A stretch of DNA of 64,000 bases from Pontimicrobium sp. SW4 (GTDB lineage Bacteria; Bacteroidota; Bacteroidia; Flavobacteriales; Flavobacteriaceae), in assembly GCF_039954625.1 (NCBI RefSeq), contig NZ_CP157199.1, positions 2,666,001 through 2,730,000 of the forward strand, written 5' to 3'. The number at the start of each line of letters is the position of its first letter. The first letter of the stretch is position 1. A program made the position numbers and the translations under genes. Below the pieces are notes generated by a model. It ran no database searches, was not told where the DNA came from, and was given only the letters and a program-made list of their open reading frames with translations. This document shows positions 34,047 through 43,075 of this stretch, one piece after another.

Positions 34047-34131
34047 AACCTGATTAGTGATTAAGTGAACTCAATTTGGGACATATTGTATGTTTGTTAA
34101 GAATAATAATGTCCCAATAGAGTTTTTTGAG

Positions 34132-34162
34132 AAACCCATTATATTTATATAGTGGGTTTTTT
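34132..34162 (+). terminator. Intrinsic terminator of the TonB receptor gene
   Basis: AAACCCATTATA (34132-34143) pairs with TATAGTGGGTTT (34148-34159), 12 pairs with one G-U, 4-base loop. The T-tract runs 34157-34162. Confidence 0.85.
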
Positions 34163-34165
34163 ATT

Positions 34166-34403
34166 TAAACTTAGTTATTAGCACAAAACAATGATTGTGT
34201 AGCATAAATATTTTAGTTTACATCATTTAAATATCTGTCCAGATCATAGTCTTTCAAATTAACGTTTTTACTTGTTTTAATATATATCTTGCAGTGAGGA
34301 TTTAAAACAAAATTTTGGTTCTGAGTAGTACCATTTCATTTTGTTTATGTAAATTTTTTTAGTTCTATAGCCAAAGCTGTGATTAGCTTTGGCTATTTTT
34401 TTG
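34166..34403 (+). ncRNA. Possible small transcript ending at an orphan terminator
   Basis: A 12-bp perfect hairpin ATAGCCAAAGCT/AGCTTTGGCTAT (34367-34378 and 34385-34396), loop GTGATT, is followed by a T-run. It is a textbook intrinsic terminator, but no coding frame on the plus strand feeds it: the TonB receptor already ends at its own terminator 200 bases upstream. The segment 34166-34366 has no credible protein. A small RNA is the simplest inference; a back-up terminator is the alternative. Confidence 0.35.
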
Positions 34404-34471
34404 TTATCCACAGATAAAAAGATTTATCAAGTTAATCTATTTAATTCTGCTATAAAGAAACTATTGTTATT

Positions 34472-34500
34472 TGTTGACTAATGGTTACTCTTAGTCAACA
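34472..34500. promoter_or_regulatory. Perfect 10-bp dyad with 9-base spacer
   Basis: TGTTGACTAA (34472-34481) and TTAGTCAACA (34491-34500) are exact inverted copies. No T-tract follows on either strand, so it is not a terminator. It could be an operator or an RNA hairpin. It lies in an 813-base gap between convergent genes (34047-34859); apart from the two terminators, the orphan hairpin and this dyad I saw nothing else there. Confidence 0.5.
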
Positions 34501-34734
34501 TTATTAAATGCATCGGTATTTATAAAAAGAGTTCTTTAATGGTACTTTGGGGTTCTAATTATTTAAATCGAATAAAAAATCATGTATGCTAACTAATCCA
34601 AATTTCAATAAATTAATTACAAGTCTTTTTTAAGATGTTCCATTAATTAAATCTTTAATTATTTAATATAGTCTAAGAAGTTATTTTTTTAGATTAAACT
34701 GGATTCGCACTAGCTATATAATTAGTTATAAAAT

Positions 34735-34764
34735 AAAAAATAGCTCGCAATTTCTTGCGAGCTA
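34735..34764 (-). terminator. Intrinsic terminator of the susC-susD operon
   Basis: TAGCTCGCAA (34741-34750) pairs with TTGCGAGCTA (34755-34764), 4-base loop. Six A at 34735-34740 give a U-tract on the minus strand, directly downstream of susD. Confidence 0.85.
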
Positions 34765-34859
34765 TATAACCAATCACCATTTAATTAAAAATCATCAGAA
34801 CTTAATTAAAACTTTGGGCTATAATCTATCTTGTCAGGGATTTGATTACTAATTTGTAT

Positions 34860-36314
34860 TTAATCATTCCAACCACTTATAGAGTAATCTTCCCCTGGAG
34901 TACCTGACGTTCCACCAAAGGTGTAGTTTTCAATTCCAGCAGCTTGTAATTGTTTACCAGGAACAGGGAAATGTAATAATGTTCCGGCTTGCAGCATATT
35001 TTCTCTACGCATTTCATAAAATGATAAACCAGACCCAGTACTCATAAGCTCTATTGATCTTTCATAATGTATAGCATCTGCAATTTCCTGTGCATCTGTA
35101 GCTACATTTGGAAGACCACCTCTAGTGGTTCTTGTGCCAGCATTAATTATTGCAGCAGCACCTGCCAAATCTCCAGTTCTTAATAATGCTTCAGCCTTAT
35201 ATAAGTCCATTTCGGCTTTTAATATCTCTGGATAATTACCAAAGTAGTTAGCATTAATATACCAATCGTATCGTGAGTGCCTATAAGATGAATAATGGTA
35301 GATTCCTCTACTTGGTATAAAGTCTTGACTGTTTAAATATTGAAAATCTGTAGTTAAACGATTATCTGTACTCGTTGATTGTGGTGCTACCGGATTTGTG
35401 TCTGTCCAATAGTCAATTGTGTTAGGATCCATTAGATTAACTACTCTCATATCTACACGACCCCATCCAGGGAAATATCCATACAAAGGCCATTCGTTTA
35501 CCCAATTATCATTCCATCCATTTCCAGCAATTTCGAAGTCACTTGAAACACTATTATCAACGTAGTTTATTACGCTTGTCCAGTTTAAAGCATCCCTTTG
35601 AGTAGAATTTCTTACACTATTAACTAAAATCCTTGCAGCAAATGCATTTACTAATTGTGAAAATTCAGTGCTACTTTTGTCAACGCCATTAAAGTATGTC
35701 CCCTCTACTGTAAAGGTATTGTTGTTAGAAATATTTATTGCATCATCAAGCATGCTCAGAGCAAAATCTATAGCTTCCCCATATGGTACAGGTCCACCAT
35801 CATTTAATGGTCCACTTTCATCTGATAACCAAACTTGATTAAAATTAAGTGCTAAATATCCAACTGATAAACCTTGCGCCATTCTTGCTATAGCTTTTAT
35901 TTTATTATTATCAGAAAATATAGCACCATTATCAATAGATGCAATAATAGCATTAGCATCTGCTAAAACCACATGCATGGAATTAAAAAAAGTATTAGTA
36001 AATGTTTGATTAGAATATGCAGGATCATTATTCCAAGCTATTCGTGGCTCACTTGACATATCTCGCATTGCAGCATTTCCCCATGAACACGAGTGCATAT
36101 CTGACATAGTTGCCATAGCTAAGGAAGGGCTGACATATCGATTTGCATTAAAGTACCAGTTTTGAAATAATTTTTGTGCAGTTGATTCAGTCCCTAGTTG
36201 AAGACTATTTGGGTCTTCAATATTATCAACTTCAAGGTCGGTATTATAATCTTCACAGGCCATAAAGCTTGAAGAGATTATTATAAATGCTAAAATAGAT
36301 TTTATTGTTTTCAT
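34860..36314 (-). CDS. susD: SusD/RagB-family nutrient-binding outer-membrane lipoprotein
   Basis: The 484-residue lipoprotein has a lipobox in ILAFIIISSSFMACEDYNT (Cys at about residue 20) and the SusD-like helical fold, with TPR-like segments such as ILKAEMDLYKAEALLRTGDL and AAAIINAGTRTTRGG. The C-terminus has IHYERSIELMSTGSGLSFYEMRRENML, the usual SusD end block. It binds nutrient on the cell surface as the lid of its SusC partner encoded 9 bases upstream. The N-terminus carries fewer features of starch-type SusD, so the ligand could be a peptide or small molecule rather than a glycan. Confidence 0.9.
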   Translation of the reverse strand: MKTIKSILAFIIISSSFMACEDYNTDLEVDNIEDPNSLQLGTESTAQKLFQNWYFNANRYVSPSLAMATMSDMHSCSWGNAAMRDMSSEPRIAWNNDPAYSNQTFTNTFFNSMHVVLADANAIIASIDNGAIFSDNNKIKAIARMAQGLSVGYLALNFNQVWLSDESGPLNDGGPVPYGEAIDFALSMLDDAINISNNNTFTVEGTYFNGVDKSSTEFSQLVNAFAARILVNSVRNSTQRDALNWTSVINYVDNSVSSDFEIAGNGWNDNWVNEWPLYGYFPGWGRVDMRVVNLMDPNTIDYWTDTNPVAPQSTSTDNRLTTDFQYLNSQDFIPSRGIYHYSSYRHSRYDWYINANYFGNYPEILKAEMDLYKAEALLRTGDLAGAAAIINAGTRTTRGGLPNVATDAQEIADAIHYERSIELMSTGSGLSFYEMRRENMLQAGTLLHFPVPGKQLQAAGIENYTFGGTSGTPGEDYSISGWND

Positions 36315-36323
36315 AGTTTTTTT

Positions 36324-39300
36324 TTAAAATTTAAGTAATACAGAGAATGTATAGGTACTAAAGACCGGATATGATTGGTTATCAACTGCAAAATACTGCT
36401 GAGTATTATTATCTAAGGTTTGTACCTCAGGATCAAAACCAGAATAGTCAGTTAATGTCAATAAGTTATTCCCAGTTAGGCCAATACGAAGAGAATCAAA
36501 AAAACCATTGGCAACACCACTCAATTTATCCTTACTAAATGTATAGAATAAGGAAGCTTCTCTAAGCTTAGTAAATGAAGCATCTTCAACCCAAAAACCG
36601 TTAACTTGATTTACATCATATAAGCTCTGATAGTAATCATAAGTTTTTTTCTGAGCTGCTGGTTTTCCTGCCTGGTCAACCATAGCATGTCTATTATCTC
36701 TGGTTAGCCATTGTCCATTTTGATTATAAATATCTCCACCTTTTTTTATGTCCCATAACATATACAGGCTGAAATCTTTGTAACTCATATTTGAAGTTAT
36801 TCCTAAGGTAAAATCAGGGGTTTGAGTTCCAATTTCCTTATATGCCTCGCTTCCGTCATCATTTAGGAGTATAATAGCTTTTTCAGAAGTAGTGCCTATC
36901 GAGGCTGTTTCTACTACTACTCCATCGGAGTTAACGGAATATTCATCAAGTGTTCTGCCTGAAGGCAATTGGTTACTCATTTGATCTAAGGAGCTAACAA
37001 ATTTTCTTCCAAACATTGTTCCAAATTCAGTTCCTTCTTTTATATAAAATGCATTTGAAGGCCCAACTTTAATCGGATCTACATCTAATTTTGTGATTTC
37101 GTTTTTTGTCGTTGAAAACGCAAAATTTGTATTCCATTTAAAAGGACCACCTTTAAGGATATCAACACCTAAATTCACTTCGATAGTCTCAAAATCTATG
37201 GTTCCAATATTATCCCATTTTTTATTCTGACCATTATTAGCTGGTGCAAAAATATCAACTAGCATAAATTGATCTTCAGTTTTTGATTTTGAATAAATGG
37301 CATCTATATCAAATCTATCAAAGAATCTACCAGAAAGCCCTACTTCAAATTCTGTAGTCTCAGATGGTAATAAATTTGGATTTGCTTGAGTCCTGTTAGT
37401 TGATAATTGCCCCTCAAGTAAGGTAATTCTATCATACTGCCAACTAAACCCTGGTCGTTGACCAGCAGTTCCATAAGCCGCTCTTAATTTCAATTCTTGC
37501 ACGTTGTCATTCTCAAAATCTTGAGAAATTCGATATGCTCCGGAAACACGATAATACGGATTCCATCTTTGCTCACTACCAAATAGTGAAGAACCATCAA
37601 TTCTATACATGGCATCTAGGATAAGTTTGTCCTTATAATCAAGACCAATAATAGCAAAGGCATTTTGGGCTCTTTGATCAGAATACCTTGATGATGTTCT
37701 CGTATTGGCTGAATCAAAATTGTCCAATGAAACCACACCTTGATAGATTAAATTATTTCCAACTCCACGAAACCATTCTGAATGATAGTCTTCCATTAAA
37801 TAGCTCAGCTTGCCTTTAATATTCAGATTCTCTAATGAGTGCTGAAAATTAGCCGTAAACTGTGTTTTTTGTGAAAGTGTATAGCTAGAAGTTTTGGTTA
37901 ACTGACCTGTAAAGTATTGTGAATAATAATTTGATTTTGGTCCACCAGTTGTTAGGGAATTTGTGCCAAAAAATGATTCAAAACGACTATTAGTAGCTTC
38001 TAAAGTATATTCTACATCAAAATTCAACCAATTCGACGGTTTAATATTAAAACTATATGAACCTAAAAATGTGTTTCCTAGGGCGATTGGTTTGGCATCG
38101 TATAAACCATAAAGAGGGTTAGTTACGTTAGACGCCCAAAGATTAGGCACATATAAATATGGCTGACCATCTGGATTTGGAGCGCTTAAATTTACATCTG
38201 GTTCAGCTAACGTTAATGCAAATAAAGAACCTCCACCAGGTGTTTTATCTACTGTTTTTATAAAATTAGATTTTCCAGAAAACTTCAACCATTCATTTAT
38301 CCTAAAATCGGCATTTAGTCTAGCCGAAATTCTTTCGTAGCCTTCCGTATCTCTATATACACCTTCTTGCTTAACATTTTCTCCTGAAAAATAAATATTG
38401 GAATTTTCAGATGCTGTAGCTAAAGATGCGTAAAGTGTTTGATTTACACCAGTTCTAAAAAACAAATCTTGGTTGTCATAATACTTGCCATATGGATTAT
38501 CAGTATAGCCATCTGCTGAGGGTATACGCCCCCCTGTTACATTAGCATAATTTGAGCCATTGTAATCAGATGGGTAAGTAACTCCATCGTATTTTGTATA
38601 AACACCTTTAAAATCTTCCCAATCACTAGCTAAATCAAAATTATGTGATTTACTTAACTCAACTCTTCTATTGAATTCGGAAAAACCAATTTCACTTTTA
38701 AGGGAAACATTTACCTTACCACTTTTTCCTTTTTTAGTAGTAATAACAATTACACCATTACCAGCTCTTGACCCATATAATGCAGAGGCTGAAGCGCCTT
38801 TTACAACTTCAAAGGATTCTATGTCATCAATATTTATGTCTTGCAATCCTCCTTGAACAATTATACCATCTACCAAAATTAACGGTGATTGAGAACCAAA
38901 TAAGTTAGTTGACCCTCTTAACAAAATAGTTGATCCTTGCCCTGGTCTTCCGAAATTGGTAACAGTTACTCCCGGAATTTTTCCTTGAAGTGCAGAAGCA
39001 GCGGAAGTTGTTGGAATGTTTTCTAAATCATCTGAAGATACTTTTGCAACTGTAACAGATAATTTTTTTCTGGACGTTGCCCCAGCTACACCGGTAACAA
39101 CAACTTCGTCCAACTGAGCTGCGTCTTCTTTCATAGTAACATTAATCGTTAGAGAAGACCCTACCGTTTGCTCTGAGGATTTAAGACCTAAATAAGTAAA
39201 AGCAAGAACATCACCAGTATTGGCATTAATCGTATAATTACCATCAAAATCTGTTTGTGTCCCATTTGTAGTGCCTTTTACTACAATATTAACCCCAGGA

Positions 39301-39413
39301 AGCGGCGTTCCAGATTCATCTGAAACTGTTCCTGAAATTTTTTTCACCTGAGCCGTTGAGGCTATTGAAAACAATAGCAGCAATGACATAATAAAGTAAT
39401 TCTTTACCATCAT
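36324..39413 (-). CDS. susC: SusC/RagA-family TonB-linked outer-membrane transporter
   Basis: The 1029-residue TonB-dependent transporter has a signal peptide (cleavage near ASTAQ), the carboxypeptidase-like N-domain with ISGTVSDESGTPLPGVNIVV, the SusC box DEVVVTGVAG (about 102-111), and the plug with IPGVTVTNFGRPGQGSTILL, SPLILVDGIIVQGG and YGSRAGNGVIVITTKKGKSG. The barrel ends PVFSTYTFSVLLKF. It forms a complex with the SusD encoded downstream. No sugar enzymes, sulfatases or HTCS regulators are beside it, so it is not a classic polysaccharide locus. Its leader contains a possible structured RNA (39455-39577), and a LytTR two-component pair is divergent from it. Confidence 0.92.
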   Translation of the reverse strand: MMVKNYFIMSLLLLFSIASTAQVKKISGTVSDESGTPLPGVNIVVKGTTNGTQTDFDGNYTINANTGDVLAFTYLGLKSSEQTVGSSLTINVTMKEDAAQLDEVVVTGVAGATSRKKLSVTVAKVSSDDLENIPTTSAASALQGKIPGVTVTNFGRPGQGSTILLRGSTNLFGSQSPLILVDGIIVQGGLQDINIDDIESFEVVKGASASALYGSRAGNGVIVITTKKGKSGKVNVSLKSEIGFSEFNRRVELSKSHNFDLASDWEDFKGVYTKYDGVTYPSDYNGSNYANVTGGRIPSADGYTDNPYGKYYDNQDLFFRTGVNQTLYASLATASENSNIYFSGENVKQEGVYRDTEGYERISARLNADFRINEWLKFSGKSNFIKTVDKTPGGGSLFALTLAEPDVNLSAPNPDGQPYLYVPNLWASNVTNPLYGLYDAKPIALGNTFLGSYSFNIKPSNWLNFDVEYTLEATNSRFESFFGTNSLTTGGPKSNYYSQYFTGQLTKTSSYTLSQKTQFTANFQHSLENLNIKGKLSYLMEDYHSEWFRGVGNNLIYQGVVSLDNFDSANTRTSSRYSDQRAQNAFAIIGLDYKDKLILDAMYRIDGSSLFGSEQRWNPYYRVSGAYRISQDFENDNVQELKLRAAYGTAGQRPGFSWQYDRITLLEGQLSTNRTQANPNLLPSETTEFEVGLSGRFFDRFDIDAIYSKSKTEDQFMLVDIFAPANNGQNKKWDNIGTIDFETIEVNLGVDILKGGPFKWNTNFAFSTTKNEITKLDVDPIKVGPSNAFYIKEGTEFGTMFGRKFVSSLDQMSNQLPSGRTLDEYSVNSDGVVVETASIGTTSEKAIILLNDDGSEAYKEIGTQTPDFTLGITSNMSYKDFSLYMLWDIKKGGDIYNQNGQWLTRDNRHAMVDQAGKPAAQKKTYDYYQSLYDVNQVNGFWVEDASFTKLREASLFYTFSKDKLSGVANGFFDSLRIGLTGNNLLTLTDYSGFDPEVQTLDNNTQQYFAVDNQSYPVFSTYTFSVLLKF

Positions 39414-39454
39414 AAAATTTTAGTTTAAATTGAATTAGTATTTGTCTGTACAAT

Positions 39455-39577
39455 AAAAAAAAGGCAGGCAGTTAATAAATTTCAAGTGACTAATTCAAAT
39501 ATTTATTACTAATAAAATGAAGTCAAAGTTTAGTGGAACCTTAACATATTAGTTAGTTTCACTACACTGCCTTTTGT
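39455..39577 (-). promoter_or_regulatory. Putative structured leader or attenuator upstream of susC
   Basis: On the minus strand AAAAGGCAG (39575-39567) can pair with CTGCCTTTT (39467-39459), a 9-bp closing stem followed by more U. Inside, two hairpins are possible: 39473-39480 with 39501-39508 (TAATAAAT/ATTTATTA), and 39532-39539 with 39556-39563 (AGTGGAAC/GTTTCACT with one G-U), the latter extended by TAAC/GTTA. The result is a three-way-junction shape ending in a U8 tract 42 bases before the susC ATG. It could be an attenuator, riboswitch-like leader or a small RNA end. Confidence 0.4.
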
Positions 39578-39742
39578 AAAAATTGCGAAGTAAAGAAAGG
39601 AGAAGTTTAACTTTGTTTTAAGGGTAATGAATTGAAAGTCGCTTTTAATGATTTTAGAGGTCGTTTACACGATGTGAAATGTCTGACACATTGATTGAGA
39701 GTTTTTAAGAATTGGAGGTGTTTTGTAACTTCATTAATCATT

Positions 39743-39761
39743 TGCAATGGTTTTCATTGCA
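39743..39761. promoter_or_regulatory. Dyad TGCAATG-N5-CATTGCA in the susC/LytTR divergent gap
   Basis: Perfect 7-bp inverted arms (39743-39749 and 39755-39761) around GTTTT, about 175 bases before the response regulator gene and 330 before susC. It has the size of a dimer-binding operator. The 39414-39934 gap holds this dyad, the susC leader and the tandem repeats listed separately. Confidence 0.4.
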
Positions 39762-39839
39762 TAATTACTACTTTTTAGGACAATCTACACATGCACTTAA
39801 TGACTTGTAAAATGATTTATATAATACATAAAGAGATGT

Positions 39840-39878
39840 AGGTGGTACTTATAATGATATTAGGTGTGTACTTTTAAT
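39840..39878 (+). promoter_or_regulatory. Imperfect tandem repeats, candidate LytTR binding site
   Basis: AGGTGGTACTTATAAT (39840-39855) and AGGTGTGTACTTTTAAT (39862-39878) are imperfect direct repeats about 22-23 bases apart, close to two helical turns, the spacing at which LytTR dimers bind. They end 57 bases before the LytTR regulator gene. The second copy includes TACTTTTA, one base from the -7 consensus. A looser relative (AGGTG, then GTAACTT) lies at 39716-39731. Confidence 0.45.
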
Positions 39879-39934
39879 ACATTCTTTAAATAAAAATATT
39901 AATTTCCCTTAGAAATTGTTAAAAAAGGAAGAAA

Positions 39935-40714
39935 ATGGACAATCAAATAAAGGTTTTAATTATAGATGATGAGCCATTAGCCCGACAGAGGTTAAAAAAT
40001 TTGTTAAACGATATCCATGCTATTAAACTTGAGGGGGTTTGTAAAACTGGTGAAGAGGCTGTCAAAACAATAGATGAGTTAGAGCCAGATATTATTTTTT
40101 TGGATATTGAATTAAAGGATATGACGGGTTTTGACGTTTTAGATAAAATTTCCACAAAAAAAAAGCCACTGGTTATTTTTGTAACTGCTTACGATGAGTT
40201 TGCTTTAAAAGCTTTTGACAATTTTGCTTTCGATTATCTTTTAAAGCCATTTAAGGATGAAAGGTTTTTTAAATCTACTTCAAATGCATTAGATTATATT
40301 AAGAACAATAAGCCTTTGTACGATGAAAAACTTAGTGAGTTTTTGTCATATTTAAAGGGCTCATCAAACGAGTCTAAAAATAATTACAAAAAAAATATCC
40401 CAATAAGATTAGGGAATAAAATCTCTTTTTTAAAGCTAAGTGATATCAAGTATATATTGGCGTCCGGTTATTATGCAGAAATCTATACGGATGATAAAAA
40501 GCATTTAATGAGAGAATCCTTAACAAAACTATCAACTGAATTGGACCCAAATAATTTTATTAGAGTGCATAGGTCTACAATAATTAACATAAAGTACGTC
40601 CATGAATTGATTAACTCTAATTTTGGAGATATGGATGTTAAAATGAAGGATCACAAACTTTTTAGAATAAGCAAGAGCTATAAAAAAGATTTTTTAAAAA
40701 AAATAGGGGTTTAG
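39935..40714 (+). CDS. LytTR-family response regulator
   Basis: A 259-residue two-component response regulator. Receiver domain about 1-120, with the acidic pair in LIIDDEPLARQRL, the phospho-accepting Asp in DIIFLDIELKDMTGFDVL (about residue 56) and the Lys in DYLLKPFKDERF. The C-terminal LytTR DNA-binding domain starts near residue 155 (IPIRLGNKISFLKLSDIKY) and ends with FIRVHRSTIINIKYVHEL. The kinase gene follows after 5 bases. Divergent from susC, so I infer control of susC/susD and of its own operon. Confidence 0.92.
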   Translation: MDNQIKVLIIDDEPLARQRLKNLLNDIHAIKLEGVCKTGEEAVKTIDELEPDIIFLDIELKDMTGFDVLDKISTKKKPLVIFVTAYDEFALKAFDNFAFDYLLKPFKDERFFKSTSNALDYIKNNKPLYDEKLSEFLSYLKGSSNESKNNYKKNIPIRLGNKISFLKLSDIKYILASGYYAEIYTDDKKHLMRESLTKLSTELDPNNFIRVHRSTIINIKYVHELINSNFGDMDVKMKDHKLFRISKSYKKDFLKKIGV

Positions 40715-40719
40715 TTAAA

Positions 40720-41823
40720 ATGAAAAAAAAAATAGATAGAAAACTAATCAAAATTCTAGCTGCCTTTTATGGAGTGGTTGTGTTATTAACCTTTTCTAAA
40801 AGATTGTATTTCATAATTTCAGCAAAGGCCTTTGAAAATAATGACTTTAGTTGGTTTGAGTTAATTTTTTCAGGTACTTTTTTAGATTGGGTTTTAGTAG
40901 TGATTTATATGCTGTTTGTTGCATTATTAACTAAAAGAATGATTGATAGAAATGTTAAGCTACCTTCAATACTTTTAACTCATTTTATGCTATCTATTTT
41001 AATGACTTGGTTTCTATTTATTTGCGCCTCTATTATTAATTTAATCATTGGGCAATACGACTTAGAAAAAGCTATAAACAATCTTTCTATTAACCATTTC
41101 GCTAGAACTTTTGATATAAACTTTGTTAACTATTTTGTAATGGCTGCAATAATATATGTATACTATTATGTAAATAAGATAAAAGAGTATGAATACCTAA
41201 AGACTAAGCTTTCAGATCAATTGACTAGTGCTAAGATGAAAGCCTTAAAAGACCAATTACATCCTCATTTTTTATTTAATACTTTAAATGGTATTTCTAC
41301 TTTAGTAAAAACAAATCCAACTCAAGCTCAAAATACTATTGCAGATTTAAGCGACCTCTTAAGGGAGATTTTAGAATTAAAAAATGACGATTTTATAACG
41401 TTGCGAAAAGAAATGAATGTATTAGATAAGTACTTTAGTATTATGTTAATTCGTTTTTCTGACCATTTAACCATAAAAACTAATATTGAAGAAAACACTC
41501 TATTTAGTTTAATACCCGCTATGTTGCTTCAGCCAATCGTTGAAAACTCAATAAAGTATGGCTATTCAATAAAAGTTAAAAAACTAGTTATTGAACTCAA
41601 TGTCTTTAAAAAAGAAAACAAATTAGTTATTGAAGTCTTTAACAATGGTAAACCAATTAATAAAAAAACTACCATTTCTAAAGGAAACGGCATAAGTAAT
41701 ATAATGGAAAGATTAAAAGCATTATATGGTAATAATTCCGAGTTTTATTTTGATAATATTGAGAGTGGAGGAGTTATTACGCGAATAATAATTCCGTTTG
41801 TTGAAGAAACTACTTTAGCTTAA
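40720..41823 (+). CDS. LytS/YehU-type sensor histidine kinase
   Basis: The 367-residue membrane kinase has four predicted membrane helices in the first about 160 residues (AAFYGVVVLLTF, LDWVLVVIYMLFVALL, MLSILMTWFLFICASIINLI, YFVMAAIIYVYYYV). The His-kinase domain follows, with the phospho-His in LKDQLHPHFLFNTLNGIST, the N-box LQPIVENSIKYG and the G-box SKGNGISNIMERLKALYG. There is no separate extracellular sensor domain, so the signal is likely sensed in the membrane or by partners. It pairs with the LytTR regulator upstream. Confidence 0.92.
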   Translation: MKKKIDRKLIKILAAFYGVVVLLTFSKRLYFIISAKAFENNDFSWFELIFSGTFLDWVLVVIYMLFVALLTKRMIDRNVKLPSILLTHFMLSILMTWFLFICASIINLIIGQYDLEKAINNLSINHFARTFDINFVNYFVMAAIIYVYYYVNKIKEYEYLKTKLSDQLTSAKMKALKDQLHPHFLFNTLNGISTLVKTNPTQAQNTIADLSDLLREILELKNDDFITLRKEMNVLDKYFSIMLIRFSDHLTIKTNIEENTLFSLIPAMLLQPIVENSIKYGYSIKVKKLVIELNVFKKENKLVIEVFNNGKPINKKTTISKGNGISNIMERLKALYGNNSEFYFDNIESGGVITRIIIPFVEETTLA

Positions 41824-41885
41824 TTGTATATTTTTAATAAAATTGCTAAAATGAATTACTTTAAACATACATTTTAGAAGTCATT

Positions 41886-42923
41886 ATGAATTTATTGATT
41901 TTTGTTATTGGGTATGCGACTATTCAAAGCTTATTGCTTATTTATTTATTAAGTACAGCTGAAGGAAAGCGTAACAAAGGAATTTATTATTTAATTTCTT
42001 TGTTACTTGTTACTACTTTTATTGTAATTCAATATATGTTAACTGAGTTAGGGTATAGAGAAAATTACCGAGCCTTTTTTATGCTTGGGTTTTCTCCTAT
42101 GTTTCTGATTCCACCGTTATATTTTCTATTTTGCTCAAGCAATCTTAATTATAAAAAGTTTTCATTAAAAACTGCATTGCATTTTTTACCTTTTATTTTC
42201 TTTTCATCTATTATGTTTATTGGAATAAACACTCCAACATTAAAAAAAGTAATATTTTCATCCTTAGTAATACAATTATTAAGCTATAGTATAGTAAGTT
42301 TTAAATTGCTTGGTAAAGGAAAAAAAGAAGACATAGAACCTACAAAAGTTTTAAAATTTCTTACTATTTGTATGTTACTTTTTGCAATTATTGTCTTTTT
42401 GGAGTATTTAGCTATCATTGTATTTGAAATAAAAAGCATTGATTTAATATCCATTGTAACTGTTTTTTTAATTGGTTTTATAACAATTTTAGAAGTTCAC
42501 TTGATAAAGGGATTTAGTACCTCTTTTGACTTTACTGTATTCCAAGTAAAAAAATATAAAAACTCAAATTTACAATCACAGAATTTAGAAGAATTAGACG
42601 AGAGGTTAAATATCCTTTTAAGTCAAGAGAAAATATTTCTTACGCCTAACTTAAAAGCAGAAGATTTAGCTGATAAGTTAGCAATAAGTCGTCACCAACT
42701 TACAGAATTTCTAAATCAAGAATTAGAGTGTAGTTTTAATGATTTGATGAATAAACATCGAGTTGATTATGTTAAAAAAGACTTATTAAATATAGACAAA
42801 AAACACTTATCAATTTCTGGATTAGCTAATGAAGCTGGATTTAAAAGTACTGCTACTTTTTATCGCGCATTTAAAGCTCAAACAGGGTTTACACCTTCGG
42901 AGTACATCAAAAACCACTCTTGA
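41886..42923 (+). CDS. Membrane-bound AraC-family transcriptional regulator
   Basis: The 345-residue protein joins about six to seven N-terminal membrane helices (LLIFVIGYATIQSLLLIYLL, LISLLLVTTFIVIQYML and others up to residue about 205) to a C-terminal AraC HTH pair at about 255-345: LTPNLKAEDLADKLAISRHQ and LSISGLANEAGFKSTATFYR, ending FKAQTGFTPSEYIKNH. This is a widespread flavobacterial design for sensing at the membrane. It lies between the two-component pair and the CBM9/DUF5916 gene; its target is unknown. Confidence 0.88.
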   Translation: MNLLIFVIGYATIQSLLLIYLLSTAEGKRNKGIYYLISLLLVTTFIVIQYMLTELGYRENYRAFFMLGFSPMFLIPPLYFLFCSSNLNYKKFSLKTALHFLPFIFFSSIMFIGINTPTLKKVIFSSLVIQLLSYSIVSFKLLGKGKKEDIEPTKVLKFLTICMLLFAIIVFLEYLAIIVFEIKSIDLISIVTVFLIGFITILEVHLIKGFSTSFDFTVFQVKKYKNSNLQSQNLEELDERLNILLSQEKIFLTPNLKAEDLADKLAISRHQLTEFLNQELECSFNDLMNKHRVDYVKKDLLNIDKKHLSISGLANEAGFKSTATFYRAFKAQTGFTPSEYIKNHS

Positions 42924-43075
42924 TTTTAAAATCAAATATTTTTCTAAGTTTTTACGAAGGCAATCACATCATAATTGTAGCATTCCACATCAAAGTTTTA
43001 AAAAAATGTCACCTTTATTTTTTTTCAAAGTTATTGATATTATACACAATTATTTAATCAATTGAATTAATATCC

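Noticed and set aside
42829..43065. 78-codon frame after the AraC gene
   Set aside because: Mostly overlaps the AraC HTH region in another frame and has no recognisable content.
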